Assembly: GCA_018823325.1 (NCBI GenBank)
Contig: JAHJIJ010000002.1
Span: 62,001-126,000 of the forward strand
Length of the DNA stretch: 64,000 nt
Direction: 5' to 3'
DNA from: Alphaproteobacteria bacterium
GTDB lineage: Bacteria; Pseudomonadota; Alphaproteobacteria; Sphingomonadales; Sphingomonadaceae
The notes below the pieces were generated by a model. That model was not told the origin of the DNA and made no database searches. It saw only the letters and a program-made list of their open reading frames with translations. Below are positions 1 through 9,318 of this stretch, piece after piece. Position numbers and translations under genes: made by a program. The first letter of the stretch is position 1, and the number at the start of each line of letters is the position of its first letter.

Positions 1-438
1 GATGTTCATGACCTTCTGATCGGCCCCGTAGCCGTAGCGCAGCCCGACTTCCTCCGGGAGAATGTCGATGCGGGCAATGGCTTCCGCCGGAAGCCGCGCA
101 ATCTCCCGGAAGCTGGCAATGCGATGCCCTTCGAGCAGGGTAACCGGCGGGCGCCCGCTGGCGCTCTGCAGTTCCGGGCCGAGCTCGGTCAACAGGTCGC
201 TGATCGTGCTGACGCCGAGCGCGCGAATATCCGCAGGCCGCAACTGCGTCTCGGGGATCGCGTTCCCCAACACGGCGCCCCGCTCGCGTTGCCCGCTGAC
301 GATGACCTCCTCAATTTCGCCCTCGGCAAAATCGTCCTGAGCAATCGCGCCCTCCTGCGCCGCTGCCGCGACCGAAGACAGCGCCAAACATGAAGTCGCC
401 ACCAGAAAAGTGGCGGTCGAGCGATATCTTGGTGGCAT
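1..438 (-). CDS. TonB-dependent receptor, N-terminal part (cut by window edge)
   Basis: Only the first 146 codons lie in the window; the gene continues past position 1. Read on the minus strand, the protein begins MPPRYRSTATFLVATSCLAL, a signal peptide ending in AAAAQ. It is followed by an acidic stretch with EEVIVSGQRERG, which resembles a TonB box, and then a plug-like segment with the pattern D-I-R-A-L-G-V-S-T-I-S-D-L-L and R-I-D-I-L-P-E-E-V, typical of TonB-dependent receptor plug domains. The family sits in the outer membrane and imports ligands with energy from TonB-ExbB-ExbD. The substrate cannot be told from this part. It is divergent from the SnoaL-like gene to its right, so they share a 187-bp control region. 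Confidence 0.75.
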   Translation of the reverse strand, partial: MPPRYRSTATFLVATSCLALSSVAAAAQEGAIAQDDFAEGEIEEVIVSGQRERGAVLGNAIPETQLRPADIRALGVSTISDLLTELGPELQSASGRPPVTLLEGHRIASFREIARLPAEAIARIDILPEEVGLRYGYGADQKVMNI

Positions 439-585
439 GTAGACCTTCAGAGCAAGCCAGGCTGGCAGGGCGGGGGCGGAAGCGGATTGGGACGTCAATA
501 TCGCGCCGAGCAGGTGCTGCTCAGCACGCTTGCATTGCAAAATGCGTAGAGAGCCTTCAATCCTGCAATTTGTACTAAAATGTCG

Positions 586-604
586 TCTTCCCAAACGGGA
601 AGAT
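586..604. promoter_or_regulatory. Small inverted repeat before SnoaL-like gene
   Basis: TCTTCCC and GGGAAGA face each other across a short AAAC spacer, ending 22 bases before the start of the SnoaL-like gene. The place would suit an operator or a small hairpin in the 5' leader. No known regulator site was recognised. Confidence 0.3.
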
Positions 605-625
605 GCGCCGCTTCAGGAGAGGAGC

Positions 626-1123
626 ATGATGACGTTACCGATTGAAGACAGGCTGGGCCTGCAGGACCTCATCGCCAACTACAGCTGGGCACTGGATACG
701 GGCGATGTCGATGCGCTCGTCGCCTGCTTCACACCGGACGCGCGGATGGTGGAGGAAGTGTTCGAGGACCCCGACATCTGGGAAGGGCATGAGGGAATTC
801 GGGGCATTGCCGAACATTATCGCAATGCGCCGGGCTTTCCGGGGCGGCAGCACCATGTCACCCAGACCCAGTTCATGCCGCAGTCCGATGGATCGGTGAA
901 GATGCGCTCCTTTGCGTTCGTCACGGAATGCGAGGGCGAACCACCCTATCTGCTGCGTTTCGCCGGCTGGTATGACGATCTTGCGGTGAAGGATGCAGAC
1001 GGCCAGTGGCTTTTCCATCGCCGGACCGTCCGGCTGTGGGACGGCGAAGTGCTGAAGAACTTCCCCGGCAAGGGCGACTGGGTGCCGCGCAAGCGACCGC
1101 CTTCGCTGATCATCAAACGGTAA
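626..1123 (+). CDS. SnoaL-like / NTF2-family protein
   Basis: A 165-residue protein with the layout of the SnoaL-like branch of the NTF2 fold. The N-terminal helix has LGLQDLIANYSWALDTGD, followed by LVACFTPDARM, the usual pattern 'xxxYxxxLDxGDxxxLxxxFxxDA'. Near the end come FHRRTVRLW and a short basic tail. These small cone-shaped domains act as isomerases, dehydratases or hydroxylase partners, often in aromatic or steroid catabolism; the substrate here is unknown. The start is the first ATG of an ATGATG pair, 6-10 bases after AGGAGAGG. An upstream in-frame ATG at 530 has no such site. It ends 9 bases from the convergent cysQ stop. Confidence 0.75.
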   Translation: MMTLPIEDRLGLQDLIANYSWALDTGDVDALVACFTPDARMVEEVFEDPDIWEGHEGIRGIAEHYRNAPGFPGRQHHVTQTQFMPQSDGSVKMRSFAFVTECEGEPPYLLRFAGWYDDLAVKDADGQWLFHRRTVRLWDGEVLKNFPGKGDWVPRKRPPSLIIKR

Positions 1124-1132
1124 TTGCGGCAA

Positions 1133-1867
1133 TCACGCCGCCTGGGCCCGCACCAAATCCAGAACCGGCCCGGCGTGCGCGGGGCGGCAGATGAGCAGAT
1201 CCGGCAAATAGACATCCGCGCAGTTGTAAACCAGCGGCGCGCCGTCGATGCGTGAGCAGTGCAGGCCATGGGCCTGAGCGACGGCGACAGGCGCGCAGCT
1301 GTCCCACTCATATTGCCCGCCTGTGTGGAGGTAGATGTCCGCCGCGCCGCGCACGACGGCCATGGCCTTCGCGCCTGCTGACCCCATGGGGATAAGCTCG
1401 GCACCAAGGGTCTCGGCGATGGCGAGAGCCTCCTGTGCGGGACGAGTACGGCTGACGACCATGCGGAGCGTGGTCGGGGCCGGTGGCACTTGCACGGGCC
1501 GATCCGATCGCATCACGACGCCCAGGTCCGGGAGCGCAACGGCGCCGAGCGTTGCGACGCCGTCAATCGCCAGCGCGACATGGACGGCCCAGTCGGGGCG
1601 TGCTTCGCCATATTCCCGCGTGCCATCGACCGGGTCGATGATCCACACACGAGACTTGGCCAGCCGGTCGTTGGTTTCGCTGCTTTCTTCCGAGAGCAAA
1701 CCATCATCGGGGCGCGCCTGCCGGATAGCATCGCATAGAAAGGCATTTGCGAGCGCATCGCCTTCGATGCCGAGCGTCTTGCCCTCGAATTTGCCGGACG
1801 TCCGCAGGGCGACCAGCCGCCGCCCCGCTTCCTCGGCGAGGTGGGCGGCCACCTCCGCGTCGGTCAC
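1133..1867 (-). CDS. cysQ: 3'(2'),5'-bisphosphate nucleotidase CysQ
   Basis: A 244-residue member of the inositol-monophosphatase superfamily. It hydrolyses the 3'-phosphate of PAP (and PAPS), clearing the by-product of sulfate assimilation. Visible metal-binding motifs are LLSEESSE (Glu ligands), [12 protein letters not shown] (the D-P-x-D-G-T signature) near residue 77, and [16 protein letters not shown] near the C-terminus. The start is GTG; its GTGA overlaps the stop of cysNC by four bases, so translation is probably coupled. It is the last gene of cysD-cysNC-cysQ, which supports the CysQ role over a general inositol phosphatase. Confidence 0.9.
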   Translation of the reverse strand: MTDAEVAAHLAEEAGRRLVALRTSGKFEGKTLGIEGDALANAFLCDAIRQARPDDGLLSEESSETNDRLAKSRVWIIDPVDGTREYGEARPDWAVHVALAIDGVATLGAVALPDLGVVMRSDRPVQVPPAPTTLRMVVSRTRPAQEALAIAETLGAELIPMGSAGAKAMAVVRGAADIYLHTGGQYEWDSCAPVAVAQAHGLHCSRIDGAPLVYNCADVYLPDLLICRPAHAGPVLDLVRAQAA

Positions 1868-3792
1868 AGGTCGGGACTCCAGACGCCGACGATCCGCTCG
1901 ACAATCAGATCCGCAGCCTGCTCGGGCGTCAGGGCCTGGGTATCGATGCGGATTTCCGGCTTTTCGGGCGGTTCATAGGGGCTGTCGATGCCCGTGAAGT
2001 TCTTGAGCTCCCCTGCCCGCGCCTTCTTGTACAGGCCCTTGACGTCGCGCCGCTCGGCTTCAGCAAGTGGCGTGTCGACGAAAATTTCGATGAACTCTCC
2101 GGCAGGCAGCATCGCGCGCACCATGTCACGCTCGGCCCGGAAGGGCGAGATGAAGGCGGTGATGACAATCAGTCCGGCGTCGGCCATCAGCTTGGTCACT
2201 TCACCGACGCGTCGGATATTCTCGATCCGGTCGGCTTCGGTAAAGCCGAGATCCTTGTTCAGCCCATGACGCACATTGTCGCCATCGAGCAGGAAGCTAT
2301 GCCGACCAAGGGCGAAGAGCTTCTTCTCTACGATATTGGCAATCGTGGACTTGCCCGAACCTGAGAGGCCAGTGAACCACAGCACTGCCGGCTGTTGCCC
2401 CTTCTGAGCCGCATGTGCCTCGCGACTGACATCAACCGCCTGCCAATGAACATTCTGGGCGCGCCGCAGCGAGAAGTTGAGCATGCCGGCCGCAACGGTG
2501 GAATTGGTGATCTTGTCGATGAGGATGAAGCCGCCGAGCGTGCGGTTATCCGCGTAGGGCTCGAACACGATGGCCTTGTCGGTCGTCAGCTCGGCGACGC
2601 CGATGGCGTTGAGCTCCAGCGTCTTGGCCGCCAGATGCTCCATGGTGTTGACGTTGACGACATACTTCGGCGGCTGGACTGTCGCGGAAACGGTCTGCGT
2701 GCCGATCTTGAGCCAGTAGGCGCGGCCCGGAATCAGGGCCTCGTCGGACATCCACACCACGGTGGACTCAAACTGATCTGCGGCCGGGGGGGGACTGTCC
2801 GCCGCCGCGATCACATCGCCGCGTGAGCAGTCGATTTCGTCGGCGAAGCAGAGCGTGACCGACTGGCCGGCGACGGCCTCATCGAGATCGCCGTCAAGCG
2901 CGACGATGCGCGTCACCTTGCTGGTCTTGCCCGAGGGCAGCACGCGCACCTCTTCACCCGGCTTGACCGTACCGCTGGCAATCAGGCCCGAGAAGCCCCG
3001 GAAATCGAGATTGGGCCGGTTCACCCACTGCACCGGCATGCGGAACGGGCGGGCCTGCGCCGTGCTGTTATCGACCTCGACCGTTTCGAGATACTCGACC
3101 AGCGTCGGCCCCTGATACCAGGGCGTGTTGGCCGAAAGGGTCGTGATATTGTCGCCCTTGAAGCCGGAGATGGGCATGGGCACGAACTGCTCGATGCCGA
3201 TTTCCTTGGCGAAGGCGGCATAGTCCTCGACGATCTTGTCGAACACGGCGCGGTCATAGCCGACGAGATCCATCTTGTTCACGGCTAGCACGATGTGGCG
3301 GATGCCGACCAGCTTGGCGAGATAGCTGTGCCGCCGCGTCTGGGTGAGCACGCCCTTGCGCGCGTCGATGAGGATCACCGCGAGGTCGGCGGTCGATGCG
3401 CCGGTCACCATATTGCGGGTATATTGCTCGTGGCCCGGCGTATCGGCGACGATGAACTTGCGCTTTTCCGTCGTGAAGAAGCGATAGGCGACATCGATGG
3501 TGATGCCCTGCTCGCGCTCGGCGGCGAGGCCATCGACCAGCAATGCGAAATCGATCTCCTGCCCCTGCGTGCCGACGCGCTTGCTGTCGGCTTCCAGCGC
3601 GGCGAGCTGATCCTCGAAGATCATCTTGCTGTCGTAGAGCAGGCGACCGATCAGCGTGGACTTGCCATCATCGACGCTGCCGCAGGTGATGAAGCGCAAC
3701 AGCGACTTGTGCTGATGCTGGTCCAGATAGGCGTCGATATCCTGCGCGATGAGGGCATCGGTTTGGTAGATGGGGTCAGCGATATCCGACAT
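1864..3792 (-). CDS. cysNC: Bifunctional sulfate adenylyltransferase subunit 1 / APS kinase
   Basis: A 642-residue fusion. Residues about 30-240 form the CysN GTPase: P-loop GSVDDGKS at 38-45, DTPGHEQY near 117, NKMD at 172-175. Two beta-barrel domains follow. From about residue 475 the APS kinase (CysC) begins with its own P-loop GLSGSGKST, then [10 protein letters not shown] and ISPFRAERD. CysN uses GTP hydrolysis to drive APS formation by CysD; CysC phosphorylates APS to PAPS in the cytoplasm. The fusion is common in Alphaproteobacteria. It lies 124 bases after cysD with an inverted-repeat element between them, and overlaps cysQ by 4 bases. Confidence 0.97.
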   Translation of the reverse strand: MSDIADPIYQTDALIAQDIDAYLDQHQHKSLLRFITCGSVDDGKSTLIGRLLYDSKMIFEDQLAALEADSKRVGTQGQEIDFALLVDGLAAEREQGITIDVAYRFFTTEKRKFIVADTPGHEQYTRNMVTGASTADLAVILIDARKGVLTQTRRHSYLAKLVGIRHIVLAVNKMDLVGYDRAVFDKIVEDYAAFAKEIGIEQFVPMPISGFKGDNITTLSANTPWYQGPTLVEYLETVEVDNSTAQARPFRMPVQWVNRPNLDFRGFSGLIASGTVKPGEEVRVLPSGKTSKVTRIVALDGDLDEAVAGQSVTLCFADEIDCSRGDVIAAADSPPPAADQFESTVVWMSDEALIPGRAYWLKIGTQTVSATVQPPKYVVNVNTMEHLAAKTLELNAIGVAELTTDKAIVFEPYADNRTLGGFILIDKITNSTVAAGMLNFSLRRAQNVHWQAVDVSREAHAAQKGQQPAVLWFTGLSGSGKSTIANIVEKKLFALGRHSFLLDGDNVRHGLNKDLGFTEADRIENIRRVGEVTKLMADAGLIVITAFISPFRAERDMVRAMLPAGEFIEIFVDTPLAEAERRDVKGLYKKARAGELKNFTGIDSPYEPPEKPEIRIDTQALTPEQAADLIVERIVGVWSPDL

Positions 3793-3803
3793 TAAAGAAC
3801 CTC

Positions 3804-3894
3804 GTCATGCTGAACTTGGTTCAGCATCCATGGGGCCGTCGCGGCCTTCGATTTACCGGGAAGAATGGACCCTGAAACAAGTTCAGGGTGACGG
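3804..3894. repeat. Inverted-repeat (REP-like) element inside the cys operon
   Basis: The outer ends CGTCA and TGACG face each other. Inside are two hairpins: ATGCTGAAC/GTTCAGCAT at 3807-3827 and CCCTGAA/TTCAGGG at 3870-3888. The arrangement is that of a palindromic intergenic repeat of the kind scattered in sphingomonad genomes (from memory). It fills most of the 124-bp gap between cysD and cysNC and could form a stem in the operon mRNA. Confidence 0.7.
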
Positions 3895-3916
3895 ACAAGA
3901 GGCGTTACCTGGCTCA

Positions 3917-4822
3917 TCAGAAATAGCCCTCCTGCTTCTTCTTCTCCATGCTCGCGGCGCCGCCATCCTTGTCGATGATGCGGCCCTGCCGTTCGCTGGT
4001 GGTGGTGAGCAGCATTTCCTGAATAACTTCGGACAGCGTGCTCGCCTCGCTCTCGACCGCGCCGGTGAGCGGATAGCAGCCAAGCGTACGGAAGCGGATC
4101 GAGCGCATGACCGGCTCTTCGCCGGGGCGGAGCGGAAAGCGCTCGTCATCGACCATCAACAGCAGGCCGTCCCGCTCTACGGTCGGGCGCGGCTCGGCGA
4201 AATAAAGCGGCACGATGGGGATGCGGTTGAGCTGGATATATTGCCAGATGTCCAGCTCGGTCCAGTTGCTGATCGGGAAGACGCGGATGCTTTCGCCCTT
4301 TGCCTTCTTCGCGTTGTAGAGGTTCCACAGCTCGGGCCGCTGGTTCTTCGGGTCCCAGCCGTGGCTGGCAGTGCGGAATGAGAAGATGCGCTCCTTCGCG
4401 CGGCTCTTTTCCTCATCGCGCCGGGCGCCGCCAAAGGCGACGTCAAAGCCATAGAGGTTAAGGGCCTGCTTGAGGCCTTCGGTCTTCCACATGTCCGTGT
4501 GCAGCGGGCCATGATCGAACGGGTTGATGCCCCGCTCTTTCGCTTCCGGGTTCTGATAGACGAGCAGTTCCATGCTGCTCTCTTCCGCCATGCGGTTGCG
4601 CAGCTCGTACATCGCCTTGAACTTCCATGTCGTATCGACATGGAGCAGCGGGAAAGGCGGCGGCGAGGGATAGAAGGCCTTGCGCGCGAGATGGAGCATC
4701 ACCGCGCTGTCCTTGCCCACCGAGTAGAGCATCACGGGCTTTTCCGCCTCGGCAGCCACTTCACGCATGATGTGGATGCTCTCGGCTTCGAGGCGTTCGA
4801 GATGCGTCAGGGTGCGAGTCAT
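3917..4822 (-). CDS. cysD: Sulfate adenylyltransferase subunit 2
   Basis: A 301-residue protein of the PAPS-reductase/ATP-sulfurylase (adenine nucleotide alpha-hydrolase) fold. The PP-loop is [16 protein letters not shown] near residue 33-50; [30 protein letters not shown] and [15 protein letters not shown] follow, all typical of CysD. It couples ATP and sulfate to form APS together with CysN. It is the first gene of the leftward operon cysD-cysNC-cysQ. The ATG at 4822 is the first Met and gives the normal family length. No cysH, cysI or cysG is in this window, so the reduction steps must be elsewhere. Confidence 0.97.
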   Translation of the reverse strand: MTRTLTHLERLEAESIHIMREVAAEAEKPVMLYSVGKDSAVMLHLARKAFYPSPPPFPLLHVDTTWKFKAMYELRNRMAEESSMELLVYQNPEAKERGINPFDHGPLHTDMWKTEGLKQALNLYGFDVAFGGARRDEEKSRAKERIFSFRTASHGWDPKNQRPELWNLYNAKKAKGESIRVFPISNWTELDIWQYIQLNRIPIVPLYFAEPRPTVERDGLLLMVDDERFPLRPGEEPVMRSIRFRTLGCYPLTGAVESEASTLSEVIQEMLLTTTSERQGRIIDKDGGAASMEKKKQEGYF

Positions 4823-5135
4823 TGAAGGTCCTGGACTTTATGGGCCGGGTGTTGCGGCAAGATATCTGGCCATGCTGCTAGCCCAGCGCCAGATGCGGTG
4901 CAGCAAGGATTTGCTACGATCCGGCACAGTTTGGCTTTGGCAGGGCGCTCTTTTGGCAGATCAAGGCGCGGAACGGCGCCGGATCATCACGCGTCCAACA
5001 CCAGAAAATGGCGGATTCCAGACATTCCCTGCGCGGAACTTCGCTAACATCGCGCATATGAGCCATGGTGATTCCAGGCAAAATCCGCCTGCGGGCGAGA
5101 GAGCGGGCAGATTCGGGAGGGGGATGAACAGCTTC
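4823..5135. other. Gene-free interval between cysD and the topA terminator
   Basis: About 310 bases with no convincing reading frame on either strand. It must hold the cysD promoter. On the minus strand a TTGCTG sits near 4903, but no good -10 element at normal distance was found, and no riboswitch was recognised. A GGCGCC-containing weak hairpin lies near 4964-4982. Confidence 0.5.
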
Positions 5136-5168
5136 AAAGAGCGGCGCGCGCGGGGCGCGGGCTGCTCT
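5136..5168 (-). terminator. Possible terminator after topA
   Basis: On the minus strand AGAGC ... GCTCT encloses a very GC-rich imperfect stem, followed by TTTG. It lies 66 bases after the topA stop. The T tract is short, so efficiency is uncertain. Confidence 0.45.
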
Positions 5169-5233
5169 TATGACCGGAAGACGCGCAGTAGGACAGGCTG
5201 GCCCGCCCATCCCCGCTAAGCCCTGCCCCGCTG

Positions 5234-7801
5234 TTACGCCTTGGCAGCGGCTTTCTTGGCCGGTGCTTTCTTGGTTGCGGCCTTCTTTGCAGGCGCCTTG
5301 GCCGTTGCGGTTTTCTTCTTGGCCGGTGCCTTCCTGCCCTTCTTCTTGGCTGGAGCCGCAGCCGCGCGCGCGTCGATCAGCTGCGCGGCCTCCTCAAGCG
5401 TCAACGCATCGGGCGTAACACTCTTCGGCAGGGTCGCATTGGTCGTGCCGTCGGTGACATAGGGGCCATAGCGGCCTTCCATCAGCTTGATCTCGGCTTC
5501 CGTGCGGGGATGCGCGCCGAGCACCTTGAGCGGTTCGGCCGCCTTGCGCGCGCCGCCGCGATTGGCGGCATCGGCCAGCTTGGCGACGGCGGCATTCATG
5601 CCGGTCTCGAAAATCTCGGCCGTCGAACCCAGCCGGGCATATTTGCCTTCGTGCGCCAGATAGGGGCCATAGCGCCCGAGGCTGGCGGTGATCGGCTTGC
5701 CGGTCTCCGGATGGTCGCCAATGGTGCGCGGCAGGGAGAGCAGCTTCACCGCCCAGTCGAGCGTCAACTCACCATCGGGCAGATCCTTGGGGATCGAGGC
5801 TCGCTTGGCTTCCTTGCCGTTGCCCATCTCAACATAAGGCCCAAAGCGCCCTGATTTGCGCAGGATCGGCTCCCCAGTTTCGGGATGCTTGCCCAGTTCC
5901 TCGGGGCCGGTATCCGCCTCACCCGTGCCGCCCGGCTGGCCGAACTTGCGAGTAAACTTGCACTCGGGATAGTTGGAGCAGGCGATGAACGCGCCGAAGC
6001 GTCCGCCACGCAGCGACAGCCGACCATCGGCGCAAAGCGGGCAGGCGCGCGGATCGCTGCCGTCCGCCTTCTCCGGGAACAGCATGGGCGCAAGAAACTC
6101 ATCCAGCTCGGCGGTGATCTCGGACGGCTTGCGGTCCATGATCTCGACCGTCTTGGGCTTGAAATCCCGCCAGAAGGCTTCGAGCACGGCCTGCCATTGG
6201 GCGCGCCCGCCGGAAATCTCGTCCAGCTCGTCTTCGAGACCGGCGGTGAACTCATAGGCCACGTAACGCTCGAAGAAGCGCTCGAGGAATGCCGTGAGCA
6301 GCCGCCCGCTTTCCTCCGCGAAGAAACGGTTCTTCTCGACGCGGACATAGTCGCGGTCCTTGAGCGTCTGAATCGTCGAGGCATAAGTGGACGGACGCCC
6401 GATGCCCAACTCCTCCAGTCGCTTGACGAGGCTTGCCTCAGAATAACGCGGCGGCGGCTGCGTGAAGTGCTGCTCGGCGCGCACATCCCGCTTGGCGGGT
6501 TGATCGCCGGCCTTCATCGCGGGCAGCAGCTTGCCGTCCTCATCCGCCACATCATCGCGGCCTTCCTCATAAAGCGCGAGGAAGCCGGGGAAGAGCACGA
6601 CCTGGCCGGTGGCGCGCAGGGCATGCTGGCCGGTGCCGTCCGTGAACTCGATGGCGGTGCGCTCCAGCCGGGCAGACGCCATCTGGCTGGCCAGCGCGCG
6701 CTTGAAGATAAGATCGTAAAGCTTGGCGTGGACGCCGGACCCGACGCTCTCCCGCGTGAACTCGGTGGGGCGGATGGCTTCGTGCGCTTCCTGAGCGTTC
6801 TTGGCCTTGGTCTGATACTGGCGGGGCTTGTCCGGCAGATAGCCTGCGTCATACCGATCCGCGATAGCCTTGCGTGCGGCGGAAATGGCGCTGCCGTCCA
6901 TCTGCACGCCGTCCGTCCGCATATAAGTGATCGCGCCATCCTCGTAGAGCTGCTGGGCGATACGCATCGTCTCGTTGGCAGACAGGCCCAGCTTGCGCGA
7001 GGCCTCCTGCTGGAGCGTGGATGTCGTGAAAGGCGGCGGAGGATTGCGGCTTGCGGGCTTGGTCTCGACCGAGGCGACCGTGAAGCGACCGTTCTCGACA
7101 TCGGCCTTGGCAGCGAGCGCGTCACCTTCCTTGCCGATGGTCAGGCGATCGATCTTCTCGCCGCGCCAGCGGACCAGTCGCGCCTCGAAGCCCTGCCCGG
7201 CCTGTTCCAGATCGGCCGTGACGGACCAATATTCCTGCGGCGTGAAGGCCTCGATCTCGCGCTCACGCTCGACGATGATACGCAGCGCCACGGACTGAAC
7301 ACGACCGGCCGACTTGGCGCCCGGCAGCTTGCGCCAGAGAACCGGCGAGAGCGTGAAGCCCACCAAATAATCGAGCGCGCGCCGGGCACGATAAGCATCG
7401 ATGAGATCCTCATCGAGCGCGCGCGGCGCCTTCATCGCCTCGGTGACGGCAGCCTTGGTAATGGCGTTGAAGGTCACGCGATCGACCTTTGCCGGCAACG
7501 CCTTCTTGGCGCGCAGCACTTCCTGCACATGCCAGCTGATTGCCTCGCCCTCGCGATCAGGGTCAGTCGCGAGGATCAGACGGTCGGCCTTCTTCGCCTC
7601 GTCCGTGATCGCCTTGAGCTGGCGCGCCTTGTCGCCATAATTTTCCCAGGCCATCGAGAAGCCGTCGTCCGGATCAACCGAGCCATCCTTGGCGGGCAGA
7701 TCGCGCACATGGCCGTAGGAAGCCAGCACCCGGAAGTCGCCTCCCAGATATTTTTCGATGGTCTTGGCCTTGGCCGGCGATTCGACGATGACGAGTTGCA
7801 T
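5234..7801 (-). CDS. topA: DNA topoisomerase I
   Basis: An 855-residue type IA topoisomerase that relaxes negative supercoils. The Toprim domain starts at the N-terminus (VIVESPAKAKTIEKYLG) and carries LATDPDREGEAISWH near residue 78-91. The catalytic tyrosine is Y293 in AITYMRTDG. After the four core domains there is one clear four-cysteine zinc finger (CPLC ... CSNYPEC) near residue 590, then further repeats of the pattern ETGEPILRKSGRFGPYVEMG, and a long Lys/Ala-rich tail, as in other alphaproteobacterial enzymes. The start ATG at 7801 gives the canonical N-terminus. It lies downstream of dprA and dedA on the same strand, with about 100 bases upstream for its own promoter. Confidence 0.97.
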   Translation of the reverse strand: MQLVIVESPAKAKTIEKYLGGDFRVLASYGHVRDLPAKDGSVDPDDGFSMAWENYGDKARQLKAITDEAKKADRLILATDPDREGEAISWHVQEVLRAKKALPAKVDRVTFNAITKAAVTEAMKAPRALDEDLIDAYRARRALDYLVGFTLSPVLWRKLPGAKSAGRVQSVALRIIVEREREIEAFTPQEYWSVTADLEQAGQGFEARLVRWRGEKIDRLTIGKEGDALAAKADVENGRFTVASVETKPASRNPPPPFTTSTLQQEASRKLGLSANETMRIAQQLYEDGAITYMRTDGVQMDGSAISAARKAIADRYDAGYLPDKPRQYQTKAKNAQEAHEAIRPTEFTRESVGSGVHAKLYDLIFKRALASQMASARLERTAIEFTDGTGQHALRATGQVVLFPGFLALYEEGRDDVADEDGKLLPAMKAGDQPAKRDVRAEQHFTQPPPRYSEASLVKRLEELGIGRPSTYASTIQTLKDRDYVRVEKNRFFAEESGRLLTAFLERFFERYVAYEFTAGLEDELDEISGGRAQWQAVLEAFWRDFKPKTVEIMDRKPSEITAELDEFLAPMLFPEKADGSDPRACPLCADGRLSLRGGRFGAFIACSNYPECKFTRKFGQPGGTGEADTGPEELGKHPETGEPILRKSGRFGPYVEMGNGKEAKRASIPKDLPDGELTLDWAVKLLSLPRTIGDHPETGKPITASLGRYGPYLAHEGKYARLGSTAEIFETGMNAAVAKLADAANRGGARKAAEPLKVLGAHPRTEAEIKLMEGRYGPYVTDGTTNATLPKSVTPDALTLEEAAQLIDARAAAAPAKKKGRKAPAKKKTATAKAPAKKAATKKAPAKKAAAKA

Positions 7802-7836
7802 AGGGCTCCGCTAGCCTTCCTTACGTGTACGCGCGA

Positions 7837-7865
7837 GTCTGGAAACGGCTCGACCGCAACGTCAA
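7837..7865 (-). promoter_or_regulatory. Candidate topA promoter
   Basis: On the minus strand a good -35 element TTGACG (7865-7860) is followed after 17 bases by CCAGAC (7842-7837), a poor -10. It ends 35 bases before the topA start codon. The -35 is convincing, the -10 is not. Confidence 0.3.
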
Positions 7866-7899
7866 GCGAAATGCTGAAGGGCCAGTCGGCCTCCGGCTG

Positions 7900-8535
7900 T
7901 CAATCTTCGGCTTGGCTTTGCGCGCTGTTTCCGTGCCGACGATGCCAAGTCGCCTGCCGCCAGACGTAAAGCGCAATGATGAACAAGATGATGCCGGTGG
8001 AAATTGGCCCCAGGAATTGCTCGATATTCTCGAAGCGGCGGCCAAGCGCCCACCCTGCGATGGCGAGCCCCGAACTCCAGGCGACAGTGCCCACGGTGGA
8101 CCAGACGAAGAAGCGGGCGAGCCGCATGCGCAGGATTCCGGCGGGAATGGAAATCACCGAGCGAATGGTGGGGATAATCCGGCCGATCATGACAATTGGC
8201 CCGCCGAAGCGCCGGAACAGACCCTGCGCCCGCTCCACCTCCGGCCAGTCGAGCGTGAGCCAGCGGCCATGGCGCTCGATAAGCGGGCGGAAGCGCGCCA
8301 GGCCGATCATGCGCGCCAGCGTGTACCAGAAGAGATTGCCGACCATTGCTCCAGCTGTCCCGGCCAGAATGACGCTCCCCAGTCCCATGCCGCCCCGCGC
8401 GGCGATGACACCGGCGACCGGCATGATGACCTCCGATGGAATGGGCGGGAAGACGGTCTCCAGCAGCATGAGCAGGAACACGCCTAACAGGCCAGCGCTT
8501 TCAACAACATCGAAGACCCAGCCCTGCATCCACAA
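7900..8535 (-). CDS. DedA family membrane protein
   Basis: A 211-residue integral membrane protein of the DedA/SNARE-associated (VTT) family. Seen are LLMLLETVFPPIPSEVIMPV near the N-terminus, GxxxGN-like AGAMVGNLFWYTLAR, and the family motif RFGGPIVMIGRIIPTIRSVISIPAG in the middle, followed by two further hydrophobic helices. DedA proteins are linked to lipid (undecaprenyl phosphate or phosphatidylethanolamine) translocation and to envelope stress resistance; the exact substrate here is not known. A second Met at residue 3 is an equally possible start. The C-terminus is short, basic and hydrophilic. Confidence 0.88.
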   Translation of the reverse strand: MWMQGWVFDVVESAGLLGVFLLMLLETVFPPIPSEVIMPVAGVIAARGGMGLGSVILAGTAGAMVGNLFWYTLARMIGLARFRPLIERHGRWLTLDWPEVERAQGLFRRFGGPIVMIGRIIPTIRSVISIPAGILRMRLARFFVWSTVGTVAWSSGLAIAGWALGRRFENIEQFLGPISTGIILFIIALYVWRQATWHRRHGNSAQSQAED

Positions 8536-8569
8536 ATTCCTGATCAGCTTGTTTCGGCATCATGCGAAA

Positions 8570-8593
8570 CCGGGGCCGGCGAACCGGCCCCGG
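8570..8593 (-). terminator. GC-rich hairpin after small membrane protein gene
   Basis: CCGGGGCCGG and CCGGCCCCGG form a ten-pair stem with a four-base loop, 15 bases after the stop of the small gene to its right. On the minus strand only a weak TTT follows. It probably separates this gene from dedA. Confidence 0.5.
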
Positions 8594-8607
8594 AACGGTG
8601 AAAACGC

Positions 8608-8913
8608 CTAATGCGGCAAATGGTTGAGGACGGCATAGATCACGCCGCCGCAAAGCAGCAGCAGAAGCGCGAACAGCGCATAGTTCAGCGGCGATATCCG
8701 CGCGACATGGTCCGCGTAAAAGCGCTCATATCCGGGGCGCAGATCGTCGCGGGCGGAGAGCATGGCGACGTCATAGGACGAGGCCTCGCGCCGATACCAG
8801 CGGAGCAAAAGCCGCATATCGTCTTCGGCAAGATCGGGATAGGCCGCGATCAGAGCCTCTATTCGGGAACGCGCAGCGGCGTCCCCGCTGTGGAGAGCAT
8901 TTATATCGTTCAT
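8608..8913 (-). CDS. Small tail-anchored membrane protein of unknown function
   Basis: About 101 residues if read from the Met of MNDINALHSGD; an upstream ATG at 8949 would add 12 residues, and neither start has a strong ribosome site. The soluble part is acidic and helical (SRIEALIAAYPDLAEDD, LLLRWYRREASSYDVAML). The C-terminus has one hydrophobic helix, ALFALLLLLCGGVIYAVL, followed by a few polar residues. This is the form of a tail-anchored inner-membrane protein. No family was recognised. It stands between dedA and another small gene downstream of dprA. Confidence 0.6.
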   Translation of the reverse strand: MNDINALHSGDAAARSRIEALIAAYPDLAEDDMRLLLRWYRREASSYDVAMLSARDDLRPGYERFYADHVARISPLNYALFALLLLLCGGVIYAVLNHLPH

Positions 8914-8969
8914 GGGATTGTCCGGAGTTCGGGTGAACATTCGCGTCATCGGGGACGCGGCTGCCGAGC

Positions 8970-9305
8970 TCAGAATGCAGGCGGTGGCCGGGGGGCGCGG
9001 TTAAGCTTGCCTGCGCCGTCCCTCAGTCGAACGACGGAAACGGGATGGAGATCAATTGCATCGTCGGCCAGCCATCTCGGGAAGCCTGTGACGATGCGCG
9101 CCATCATGGGCACCGGCGGAAGGGGCAGATTCTCGACGGTGCTGACGACGTCGCTGCGCCCCGGCGGCGCGAGCGCGACGTCGAGAGTGGACGCGCTGAA
9201 AGCAGAGCCATATCGCGGCTGGAATGTCGCGGCGCTGCTGGGCAAGGCCTGCAGCGCGATCATGCCGAGCACGAGCAGCGCGAAAAGGCGGCGCATCATC
9301 GCCAT
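8970..9305 (-). CDS. Small secreted protein of unknown function
   Basis: About 111 residues read from MAMMRRLF. It begins with a good signal peptide (MMRRLFALLVLGMIALQALP, then SSAA). The mature part is about 90 residues, has no cysteines, and contains LDVALAPPGRSDVVSTVENLPLPPVPM and a proline-rich end. No domain was recognised. The longer frame would start at a TTG and overlap the dprA stop by eight bases; the Met at 9305 leaves 13 bases between the genes and puts the signal peptide at the N-terminus. It probably shares the plsY-dprA transcript. Confidence 0.55.
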   Translation of the reverse strand: MAMMRRLFALLVLGMIALQALPSSAATFQPRYGSAFSASTLDVALAPPGRSDVVSTVENLPLPPVPMMARIVTGFPRWLADDAIDLHPVSVVRLRDGAGKLNRAPRPPPAF

Positions 9306-9318
9306 TTGCGGCCGGGCG

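Noticed and set aside
4823-5135. Riboswitch (SAM or sulfate-related) before cysD
   Set aside because: No conserved core of SAM-II, SAM/SAH or other known riboswitch was found by reading.
4914-5210. 98-codon frame upstream of cysD on the minus strand
   Set aside because: Composition is typical of non-coding GC-rich DNA and it overlaps the topA terminator.
5885-7969. 694-codon open frame antisense to topA
   Set aside because: topA is supported by every family motif; the opposite frame has no domain.
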